Made by a program: the position numbers and the translations under genes. A stretch of 64,000 nucleotides of DNA, taken from NCBI RefSeq assembly GCF_014636315.1, contig NZ_BMED01000001.1:873941-937940 (forward strand). The letters are read 5' to 3'. Of the stretch, positions 16,800 through 24,524 are shown in pieces. Position 1 is the stretch's first letter, and every line of letters begins with the position of its first letter. Origin of the DNA: Parundibacterium terreum (lineage in GTDB: Bacteria; Pseudomonadota; Gammaproteobacteria; Burkholderiales; Burkholderiaceae_D). Below the pieces are notes generated by a model. That model saw nothing but the letters and a program-made list of their open reading frames with translations, made no database searches and was not told the origin of the DNA.

Positions 16800-17642
16800 T
16801 CACGCCAGCGCCAGGAAAGCATTCCAGTATCGGCGCGCCTGCACCTGATAGTCGCGCATTGCCGCGGTCAGTTCATGCCGCTCCTGCGAGGGCATCATCT
16901 CCGCCGGCAATAGCGGATCGAGGATGATATGGCGTATCACCTCACGCCCAACCAGCAAGGATTCGCGCGCAGCCTGGCCGTCAGACAGCCGTGCCAGGCC
17001 CTTGCTGCTACGCGCGATCAGTTCCAGCAAGGCGCGGTACAGCAAACGCATTTCAGCGGCATCCCACAGGCTGCGGACGATGTCACCTTCCTTTGCTTCC
17101 AGCTGGGCAATTTCAAACAGCAGTGCGCTTTCCATCAAGCCTAGCGCCTGCATTTCCGTCCTGACGCTCTCCAGTCCCCCTTTCAGGTTATCCGGCCTGA
17201 CGTACAGATACTTGCGTAGCGGGCGGAATCCGCGCAGCGCCATCGCTTTTTCATGGCGACGCCAGGCGGTCTTGTCGGCAAGCGCCAGCGCATCCACATG
17301 GATACCCAGCCACTGCCCTTTCCATGCGCGCGCGCGGTTTTCCTTGTGCAGCCAGTCGTCCACATCGCGAAACAGCGTATTACCGCCGGGATTGAGCTGG
17401 TAATTGCCGCGGCCCGTCTTGCTGATTTTTTCTTGCTGCACCAGCCGTGTCAGCGCCACCCGCATGCCCTGGCTGCTGATGCCGAACAATTCTGCAGCCT
17501 TGCACAGCGACTGCACCGGCAACTGGTGTCCGGTGTGCGCGGACAGCAAATCCAGCACAACATCGCTGCTGCTGGGGATTTCAAGCTGGTCGAGTGTGAT
17601 TTTTTTTATTTTCAAGGCGCATCCAATCTTCAGTTGGTGCAA
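16800..17642 (-). CDS. PaaX-family transcriptional repressor
   Basis: 280 residues from a TTG start backed by AAGGG six bases upstream; another TTG nine codons later is possible. Residues 20-90 form the winged helix (SDVVLDLLSAHTG, LCKAAELFGISSQGMRVALTRLVQQ, GNYQLNPGG). The middle and C-terminal parts fit PaaX (WKGQWLGIHVD, GFRPLRKYLYVRPDNL). PaaX represses phenylacetate degradation and is released by phenylacetyl-CoA. Here it diverges from a crotonase and an acyl-CoA ligase, so an acyl- or aryl-CoA effector is likely. No paa genes are visible. Confidence 0.87.
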   Translation of the reverse strand: MHQLKIGCALKIKKITLDQLEIPSSSDVVLDLLSAHTGHQLPVQSLCKAAELFGISSQGMRVALTRLVQQEKISKTGRGNYQLNPGGNTLFRDVDDWLHKENRARAWKGQWLGIHVDALALADKTAWRRHEKAMALRGFRPLRKYLYVRPDNLKGGLESVRTEMQALGLMESALLFEIAQLEAKEGDIVRSLWDAAEMRLLYRALLELIARSSKGLARLSDGQAARESLLVGREVIRHIILDPLLPAEMMPSQERHELTAAMRDYQVQARRYWNAFLALA

Positions 17643-17697
17643 GCATGCCCTTAGCCGGGCTAAATTTCAATAGGGGAAATCCGCCGCCAACAATCAA

Positions 17698-17738
17698 ATA
17701 TTACCAATATTGTTCGATATTGATATTTAATGTAATAT
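17698..17738. promoter_or_regulatory. Palindromic operator candidate between the PaaX-like and crotonase genes
   Basis: Two nested inverted repeats: CAATAT-N6-ATATTG (17705-17722) inside ATATTAC (17698-17704) and GTAATAT (17732-17738). The site is in the 142-bp divergent region, about 50 bp before the crotonase start, where a repressor of both genes would bind. The link to the PaaX-like protein is inferred. Confidence 0.5.
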
Positions 17739-17784
17739 AAATCCAAATTCCTCGCGGTATATCGTCCATCTTAAGGAGCAGGCC

Positions 17785-18561
17785 ATGCAGTTTATTGAGA
17801 CTCACATTGACGGGCCGGTATACACGATCGTCATCAATCGCCCGCAAAAGCGCAATGCCGTAGACAAACAGGTAGCAGCAGAACTGCGGCAGGCTTTTTT
17901 GCAACTGGAATCCGACGATGCCTTGCGTGTGGGCGTGCTGTGCGGCGCAGGCGGCACCTTCTGCGCCGGGGCAGACCTGAGCGCCGTCGGCGACCCGCAG
18001 CGCTCCAACGAGGTAGAACCTGACGGCGGCGGCATGGGCCCAATGGGGCCTACCCGCATGGCGCTGAAAAAACCGCTGGTTGCCGCCATCAACGGCCATG
18101 CCGTCGCCGGCGGGCTGGAACTGGCCTTGCTGGCCGACATGCGGGTAGCGGATGAAGATGCCATCCTCGGCGTATTCTGCCGCCGCTGGGGTGTACCCTT
18201 GATAGATGGCGGCACCATACGCCTGCCGCGCATCGTCGGCATGGGGCGGGCGCTGGACATGATCTTGACTGGCAGGCCGGTGGGCGCGGCAGAGGCGCTA
18301 GGCATGGGGCTGGTGAACCGCGTTGTGTCCCAGGGTGGAGCCCGCGCAGCCGCAGAACAACTGGCGCGCGAAATCGCCGTCTTCCCGCAGCAATGCATGC
18401 TGGCCGACCGTGAATCCGCCTATCGCCAGTGGGACTTGCCTCTTCACCAGGCCCTGCAACAGGAAGGCAAGTATGGCGCACGTATTGTGCTGGAAGAAGG
18501 TGTCGCCGGTGCGGCACGTTTTGTCAGCGGTGCGGGCAGGCACGGAAGCTTCAACAAATAA
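17785..18561 (+). CDS. Enoyl-CoA hydratase/isomerase family protein
   Basis: 258 residues, standard crotonase length. CoA-binding and oxyanion segments are present: RPQKRNAVD, GGTFCAGADL, and AAINGHAVAGGLELALLADMRVA. Of the two catalytic glutamates of rat mitochondrial hydratase, the first (Glu144) is kept as Glu112. The second (Glu164) is Cys132 at exactly the same 20-residue spacing, in GVFCRRWGVPLIDGG. It may therefore not be a true hydratase. AAGGAG precedes the ATG. It is co-directional with the ligase gene 36 bp downstream. Confidence 0.88.
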   Translation: MQFIETHIDGPVYTIVINRPQKRNAVDKQVAAELRQAFLQLESDDALRVGVLCGAGGTFCAGADLSAVGDPQRSNEVEPDGGGMGPMGPTRMALKKPLVAAINGHAVAGGLELALLADMRVADEDAILGVFCRRWGVPLIDGGTIRLPRIVGMGRALDMILTGRPVGAAEALGMGLVNRVVSQGGARAAAEQLAREIAVFPQQCMLADRESAYRQWDLPLHQALQQEGKYGARIVLEEGVAGAARFVSGAGRHGSFNK

Positions 18562-18597
18562 AACAATAATCACAAGCCAATCATGGACGGAGACAAT

Positions 18598-20121
18598 ATG
18601 GGACCGACTTATCTTGATCTGATACGCCAGGGCGCACTCACCTACAAGGACAGGATAGCCCTGGTCTTCGCCGAGCAGCAATTGAGCTTTGCGCAGGTGG
18701 ATGCACTCAGCAGCCAGTTGGCGCACGCCTTGGCCCAATTGGGAGCAGCTCCCGGCACCCGCGTTGCACTGCTGGTCAATAATGGCCTGTATAGCGTACC
18801 CATTGACTTTGCCTGCGTCAAAGCGGGCATCAACCGGGTACCGCTCAATGCCCGCCTGTCGCTGGACGAGCATATCCGCATGCTGGGCGACATAGGCTGC
18901 ACGATGCTGGTCTTCGGTGCCGACCTGGCAGAGCGCGCTGCTGCCTTGCAGGCGGCAATACCGGCCCTGCAATGTCACGGCCTCGGCGCCAAAGCCGGCG
19001 GCGGCGCAGACTTGCTGGAGCTGGCAACTAAACAACCAGAAACCGGACCGAATATCCAGGTGCAAGCCAGCGATGTGGTCATCACGCTGTACACCTCCGG
19101 CACTACCGGCACGCTGAAGGCTGCCCAGCACACGCAGGCATCGTACGCCGGTATCTGCCGCAATGTGCTGCTGAACATGATCGCCGTCACGCAGGATGAC
19201 GTGATGCTGCATGCCGCATCGCTGGTCCACGCCAGCGGCGTATTTGTATTGCCGTTCTGGCTGCGCGGCGCCAAGACAGTGATACTGCCCGGCTTTGAAC
19301 CCGCCGCCTACCTGTGCGCGCTGACCGAGCACCGCATCACAGCGATTAACCTGGTGCCTACCATGCTGCAAATGCTGCTGGATGCGCCGGGCTTTGCCTC
19401 CACTGATGTATCAGCATTGCGCCAGGTAATCTACGGCGCTTCGCCGATGCCGCGCGCCGTCATCAACAAGGCGATGCAACACTGGGGACAGCATCGCTTC
19501 TGGCAATATTACGGCCAGACCGAGGTGCCATTGTGTATCGCCGTGCTGCGGCCGGAAGACCATACCGAAGAATTTCTTGGCGCCTGCGGACGCCCCGCGC
19601 TGGACGTGGAAATACGCCTGCTCGACAGCGAAGGCAAGGAAGCTGCGCCCGGCACTCCCGGCGAAATCGTCGTGCGTGCGCCTTCAGCCGTGGCGGGCTA
19701 TTACAACGCAGCGGAGCTGAATGCAGAAACCTTTACCAGCGACGGCTGGGTGCATACACGCGACATCGGCGTCTTTGACAGCCGCGGCTACCTGCACATC
19801 AAGGACCGCACCTCCGACATGATCATCACCGGTGGCTATAACGTCTACCCGCGCGAAGTGGAAGACGCGCTCAGCCTGCACCCGGCAGTCAAGGAATGCG
19901 CGGTGGTCGGCACGCCGGATGAAAAATGGGTAGAGATTGTCACCGCTGTTGTGGTCCTGCGCGAAGGGCATGCCGCCGATGAAGCCGAGCTGAGCGACTG
20001 GGTGGCAAAAAGCCTGGCATCGTACAAGAAGCCAAAGCGCGTGCTGTTCGCAGCGGATATACCAAAGACGGCAGTAGGCAAGCTGAATCGCAAGCAGTTG
20101 CGGGACAAGCTGAGGACTTAG
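18598..20121 (+). CDS. AMP-forming acyl-CoA ligase
   Basis: 507 residues from the ATG at 18598, chosen because GGAG lies five bases before it; a start five codons earlier is possible. ANL-family motifs appear in order: LYTSGTTGTLKAAQHT (phosphate loop), WQYYGQTEVPLC (adenine), DGWVHTRDIG, KDRTSDMIITGGYNVYPREVEDAL (hinge) and PKTAVGKLNRKQLR (catalytic Lys). It activates a carboxylic acid to its CoA thioester. Together with the crotonase and the PaaX-like repressor it suggests a small catabolic module for an aromatic or branched acid. The substrate is unknown. Confidence 0.92.
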   Translation: MGPTYLDLIRQGALTYKDRIALVFAEQQLSFAQVDALSSQLAHALAQLGAAPGTRVALLVNNGLYSVPIDFACVKAGINRVPLNARLSLDEHIRMLGDIGCTMLVFGADLAERAAALQAAIPALQCHGLGAKAGGGADLLELATKQPETGPNIQVQASDVVITLYTSGTTGTLKAAQHTQASYAGICRNVLLNMIAVTQDDVMLHAASLVHASGVFVLPFWLRGAKTVILPGFEPAAYLCALTEHRITAINLVPTMLQMLLDAPGFASTDVSALRQVIYGASPMPRAVINKAMQHWGQHRFWQYYGQTEVPLCIAVLRPEDHTEEFLGACGRPALDVEIRLLDSEGKEAAPGTPGEIVVRAPSAVAGYYNAAELNAETFTSDGWVHTRDIGVFDSRGYLHIKDRTSDMIITGGYNVYPREVEDALSLHPAVKECAVVGTPDEKWVEIVTAVVVLREGHAADEAELSDWVAKSLASYKKPKRVLFAADIPKTAVGKLNRKQLRDKLRT

Positions 20122-20154
20122 AGATGTCCGTCTGATTTCAGCTTTTCAAAAACC

Positions 20155-20192
20155 TCCCGATGCCGGTTGTGAAAAAAATCCGCGCATCGGGA
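20155..20192 (-). terminator. Hairpin after the ligase and the convergent membrane gene
   Basis: Arms TCCCGATGC and GCATCGGGA with a 20-base loop. On the minus strand it is followed by GGTTTTTG, so it may end transcription of the gene at 20263-20862. The long loop lowers confidence. Confidence 0.4.
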
Positions 20193-20262
20193 AAGAGCCA
20201 GCTAACAAGCCGCCAAGCCAAATAGCGCGGCGGCTTTAGCAGGGACGCGGAAAACCGAAGCT

Positions 20263-20862
20263 TTACTCAATATTAACCGCGCGCACGGACAAGGGACGGA
20301 CAGCCCACGCCGCGCTAGCCCACAGGATGAGTCCGGCACCGAGGCAGCCAAGCGGGCTGGACGGTCCTGCCGCAGTGGCGAATGGGTAAGCAACTGCGAC
20401 CAGCATCAAGGCCGCGCCAGTCAGGTAATGCGGAAGATTGTTGAATACCTGCGCAAGCGGCAGGAAATGCAGGCCGACGATGAAAATCGCCGCGGGAATG
20501 ACCCAGGCCGATAAGCCCATATTGATCAGCACATTGCTGGAAATGAAGATCAGTATCCACTGCCCCGCATTGACGAAATTGAAGATGCGCGATGCGCGTT
20601 TGCGTTCCGGCGTTTCCGACTCAGCGGCCAGCGCTGCACGATTTTTCCTGTATTGCAGCCAGGCGAACAGAAATAAACCCAGGGACACAGTGGCGATCAG
20701 GGCCAGCGGCACAGCTTGCACGCCAAATGTGGCATTGCTCCACAAGACCAGCCAGGCGCCGCCAAAAATGGAAAAAAACATGGCGCCGACTGCGCGGCCG
20801 GCGCGAGCGGCAGAAAGGGATGAAGCAGGCGAATCCATTGATGCGGACGAAGCAGTATGCAT
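20263..20862 (-). CDS. Multi-pass membrane protein, unknown function
   Basis: 199 residues from the ATG at 20862 (GGAAG upstream); the longer frame to 21072 is not protein-like. About six hydrophobic segments follow a short polar N-terminus (GAMFFSIFGGAWLVLWS, ALIATVSLGLFLFAWL, WILIFISSNVLINMGLSAWVIPAAIFIVGLHFLPLA). The motif HFLPLAQVFNNLPHY looks conserved and resembles small DUF membrane proteins of proteobacteria. I cannot assign a function. It converges with the ligase gene. Confidence 0.7.
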   Translation of the reverse strand: MHTASSASMDSPASSLSAARAGRAVGAMFFSIFGGAWLVLWSNATFGVQAVPLALIATVSLGLFLFAWLQYRKNRAALAAESETPERKRASRIFNFVNAGQWILIFISSNVLINMGLSAWVIPAAIFIVGLHFLPLAQVFNNLPHYLTGAALMLVAVAYPFATAAGPSSPLGCLGAGLILWASAAWAVRPLSVRAVNIE

Positions 20863-21427
20863 GAAACACTTCCGATGAAGAGCGGCCAACCTATGCGGCC
20901 CGATGGTAAGACCGAATCTAGTCTGGAGCAAGCAGGCACCATTGCCTATATTGCAATATACGGAGTGTAAGGAGAGTCTTGGTTTTTGTCCATTGGATGA
21001 TGGCAGAATGCAACAAGCTCTCAGGCTTACATAAATGGTAGCAGGCGACTTCGGCTGAGACGAATAGACCAAGTACGATACCTCGGCACCACCTCGCCTT
21101 CGTCTTGCGATTGGTAATTTTCATTGCAGGGAAACTTTTGTACTCGCTCTCAGGTCCTAAGCTCCTAGCGGATATGCAAACGAAGCTAGGGCAATTTCCA
21201 GGAAATTTTGTCGCACACCACCCACTCGGTAACGGGTGTTTACTCTGAAAAATCTAGCTCGACATATCCCCTACGCAATATTTTCATCTGCTACAATTAA
21301 TAATATAACAATGCAGATAAGCGCCGTTCCTTTAACAACCATATTGACGGCTCTTTCCGCCATTTGTTGTTCGTTATTGTTGATTGACTTGTATTCCCAT
21401 CCATGCAGCACCTTCAGGAGTAAGAGT
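20863..21427. other. Intergenic region before the M16 protease
   Basis: 565 bp without a supported gene. It is AT-richer than its surroundings from about 21240 onward, where the protease promoter probably lies. An open frame from 21236 merges into the protease but precedes its signal peptide and ribosome site. Confidence 0.5.
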
Positions 21428-24232
21428 ATGACCATGTTTGTCCGGCGTAATACCATTCTGGCGGCATCCCTCGCCTTGATCTCTTTTGGCGCAGTCGCCC
21501 AAGACGCGGCCCCTGCCAAAGAAAAACCAGCCGCCACCGCGGCCAAACCGTCCGGCAAGATGGACATTGCCATTCCCGATATTCCTTACACCAAGTTCGT
21601 GCTGAAAAACGGACTGACAGTGCTGGTGCATGAAGACCACAAGACGCCTGTCGTAGCTGTCAATACCTGGTATCACGTCGGTTCCAAGAACGAAAAACCC
21701 GGCAAGACTGGCTTTGCGCATTTGTTTGAGCATCTGATGTTCAGCGGCAGCGACAACTTCAACCATACCTACATCAATGCAATGGAGCGCATAGGCGCGA
21801 CCAACCTGAACGGCACCACCAACAACGACCGCACCAATTATTTTGAAAACGTGCCGACCTCGATGCTGGATTACACGCTGTTTGCCGAGAGCGACCGCAT
21901 GGGCCACCTGCTGGGCGTGCTGGATCAGAAGAAGCTGGACCTGCAGCGCGGCGTGGTACAAAACGAAAAACGCCAGGGCGAGAATCAACCCTATGGCGTG
22001 GCGGAACAACTGCTGGTGGAAAATACCTATCCGGTAGGCCACCCGTATTCCTGGACCGTGATCGGCTCCATGAAGGATCTGGACGCCGCCTCGATGGAAG
22101 ACGTGCGCGACTGGTTCAAGACCAACTACGGCCCCAACAATGTCACCCTGGTGCTGGCCGGCGACATCACGCCGGAAGTGGCACGCCAGAAGGTAGAGAA
22201 ATACTACGGTGATATCCCTGCCGGCCCACCGCTGGCCAAGCATGAAACCTGGATTGCAAAACGTACCGGAACCCACCGCGGCACCGTGCAAGACCGTGTA
22301 CCGCAAGCACGCCTGTACCGCGTATGGAATACGCCTGGCGCCTACACCAGGGACCAGGCTTTGCTGGACCTGGCCGCGCATATCCTCGGCGGCGGAAAAA
22401 CCTCGCGCCTGTATAAGCGCCTGGTCTATCAAGACCAGATTGCCACCAGCGCCACGGCCGGCAGCGACGGCAATGAAATCGGCGGCCAGTTTGACCTGAC
22501 GCTGACAGCACGCCCTGGCGGCGATCTGGGCAAGGTAGAGAAAACAGCCGACCAGGAACTGCAAAAATTCCTGAAAGGCGGCGTCAGCGAGCAAGAGCTG
22601 CAACTGGCGCAGACAGCCATACTCTCCCGCTATGTGCGCATCGTGGAACGCATCGGCGGCTTTGGCGGCAAGAGCGACCTGCTCGCTTCCTGCACGACTT
22701 ACACCGGCAATCCCGATTGCTACAAGGATTACCTGAAGTGGATCAAGGAAGCCAAGCCGGCTGACATCAAGAAAGTGGCCAACGAGTGGCTGAGCGACGG
22801 CGACTATGTGTTATCCGTAACACCTTACCCAACCACGCTGACAGCCGATGCCAAGCAGGACCGCAGCAAGGAACCTCCTCTGGGCCAACCGGAATCGCTG
22901 AACCTGCCGCCTATGCAAAAGGCAACCCTGTCCAATGGCCTGAAAGTGGTTCTGGCAGAGCGCCATACTGCGCCCGTGGTCAACTTCTCCATGATCGTGG
23001 ATAGCGGTTATGCATCTGACTCGGCAAACCTGCCGGGCCTGGCCAGCCTTTCTTCCCGCATGCTGGAAGAAGGCACGCCGACACGCGGCTCGCTCAAAAT
23101 CAGCGAAGACCTGGAAGCACTGGGCGCCAATTTCAACGCCAGCACCAATCTTGACAGCGCCATCGTCAACCTGAACGTGCTGAAGGCAACCATGCCTAAG
23201 GGTTTGGATATCTACTCTGATATCCTGCTGCACCCGGCCTTCCCGGAAAAAGATTTCGAACGTCTGAAAAAAGACCGCCTGGCTGCCATCCAGCGCGAGA
23301 AATCCACACCGCAATTGATGGCGCTGCGCGTGATACCAGAACTGCTGTATGGCCAAGGCCATGCTTATTCCGTGCCTTTCACCGGTTCCGGCAACGAGGT
23401 GGCTGTCAACAAGATGAAGCGTGAAGACCTGGTGAAATACCATAGCACCTGGTACAAACCCAATAACGCCACATTGCTGATCGTCGGCGATACCACTATG
23501 GCGGAGATCACACCTTTGCTGGAAAAATCTTTCGGCGGCTGGAAGGCAGGCGACGTGCCGAAGAAAAATGTGGCCGAAGTCAAACAACCGGAAAAAACCG
23601 TGGTCTACCTGATAGACAGGCCGGGCGCTCTGCAAAGCATCATCGCAGGCACCCAGTTGGCGCCTACGCTCAGCAATCCCGATGCTGTCCCACTGCAAAT
23701 CGTGAACAACATCTTCGGCGGCACCTTCAGCTCGCGCATCAACATGAACCTGCGTGAAGACAAGCACTGGTCTTATGGCGTATCGGCCAGGATGTATCCT
23801 GCCGCCAGCCAGCGCCCTTACCTCAGCTTCTCGCCGGTGCAAACCGACAAGACCAAGGAATCGCTGCAGGAACTGGTGAAGGAATATGCAAATGTAACCG
23901 GCGCCAAACCGATTACGGCTGAAGAGCTGAAAGATGCGCAAACCAACGAAACCCTGGGCTTGCCGGGCTCGTTTGAAACTGCGGGCCAGCTGAGCGGTGC
24001 TTACTCGCAAATCCTGCAATATAAGCTGCCGGAAAATTACTACAACACCTTTACAAAAACGGTGCTGTCGGTAACGCCGGAGCGTGCCAATGCGCTGGCC
24101 GCACAATACATCCTGCCGAAGCAACTGATCTGGGTTGTGGTGGGTGACATGAGCAAGGTAGAAGCCGGCATCCGCGAGCTGAACCTGGGCGAAGTGCGCA
24201 AGATCGACGCAGATGGAAAGCCTGTGAAATAA
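21428..24232 (+). CDS. M16-family zinc metallopeptidase, two-domain, exported
   Basis: 934 residues. AGGAG stands seven bases before the ATG and a signal peptide follows (cleavage near AVAQD). The inverted zinc motif HxxEH is His98-Leu-Phe-Glu-His102, with a further Glu in QNEKRQGEN. Repeated M16 halves are visible: residues 50-480 are catalytic, and about 490-930 lack HxxEH and form the second lid (RPGALQSIIAGTQLAP, FGGTFSSRINMNLREDKHWSYG). Such periplasmic pitrilysin-like enzymes degrade peptides. It stands alone, closed by a strong terminator. Confidence 0.93.
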   Translation: MTMFVRRNTILAASLALISFGAVAQDAAPAKEKPAATAAKPSGKMDIAIPDIPYTKFVLKNGLTVLVHEDHKTPVVAVNTWYHVGSKNEKPGKTGFAHLFEHLMFSGSDNFNHTYINAMERIGATNLNGTTNNDRTNYFENVPTSMLDYTLFAESDRMGHLLGVLDQKKLDLQRGVVQNEKRQGENQPYGVAEQLLVENTYPVGHPYSWTVIGSMKDLDAASMEDVRDWFKTNYGPNNVTLVLAGDITPEVARQKVEKYYGDIPAGPPLAKHETWIAKRTGTHRGTVQDRVPQARLYRVWNTPGAYTRDQALLDLAAHILGGGKTSRLYKRLVYQDQIATSATAGSDGNEIGGQFDLTLTARPGGDLGKVEKTADQELQKFLKGGVSEQELQLAQTAILSRYVRIVERIGGFGGKSDLLASCTTYTGNPDCYKDYLKWIKEAKPADIKKVANEWLSDGDYVLSVTPYPTTLTADAKQDRSKEPPLGQPESLNLPPMQKATLSNGLKVVLAERHTAPVVNFSMIVDSGYASDSANLPGLASLSSRMLEEGTPTRGSLKISEDLEALGANFNASTNLDSAIVNLNVLKATMPKGLDIYSDILLHPAFPEKDFERLKKDRLAAIQREKSTPQLMALRVIPELLYGQGHAYSVPFTGSGNEVAVNKMKREDLVKYHSTWYKPNNATLLIVGDTTMAEITPLLEKSFGGWKAGDVPKKNVAEVKQPEKTVVYLIDRPGALQSIIAGTQLAPTLSNPDAVPLQIVNNIFGGTFSSRINMNLREDKHWSYGVSARMYPAASQRPYLSFSPVQTDKTKESLQELVKEYANVTGAKPITAEELKDAQTNETLGLPGSFETAGQLSGAYSQILQYKLPENYYNTFTKTVLSVTPERANALAAQYILPKQLIWVVVGDMSKVEAGIRELNLGEVRKIDADGKPVK

Positions 24233-24286
24233 CGAGCAGCAGCACAAGCAGCCTGGGCTGCCTTAGTTACTTAAGCTGGTCCAAAC

Positions 24287-24320
24287 AAAATCCCCGCAGG
24301 AGAAATTCTGCGGGGATTTT
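24287..24320. terminator. Strong bidirectional terminator after the M16 gene
   Basis: Arms AAAATCCCCGCAG / CTGCGGGGATTTT with an 8-base loop, followed by further T. The A run on the other side makes it usable in both directions. It is nearly the same hairpin as at 27536-27573. Confidence 0.9.
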
Positions 24321-24524
24321 TTGCCTTCTAGACACAATTCGCTCAACTTATGCGCTTTGTTATGCCCCCAAGAAACGGTAATTTCTGAGCGGAAAGGCGA
24401 ATTGAATTTTTTGTGTAGTTTTGTGTAGTTCAATCAGATAAGCGATATCGAAATTAGCAAAAAACCAATACAATGCAGCGGGTACTGACCCCCGATAGCA
24501 AGGCCCTCTCTGAAGGAGCAAGGC

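Noticed and set aside
18298..19371. 357-codon minus-strand frame
   Set aside because: Antisense to the crotonase and ligase genes; composition is not protein-like and there is no ribosome site.
22811..24247. 478-codon open frame on the minus strand
   Set aside because: It is antisense to the second half of the M16 peptidase. Long antisense frames are expected with this GC content and codon usage.
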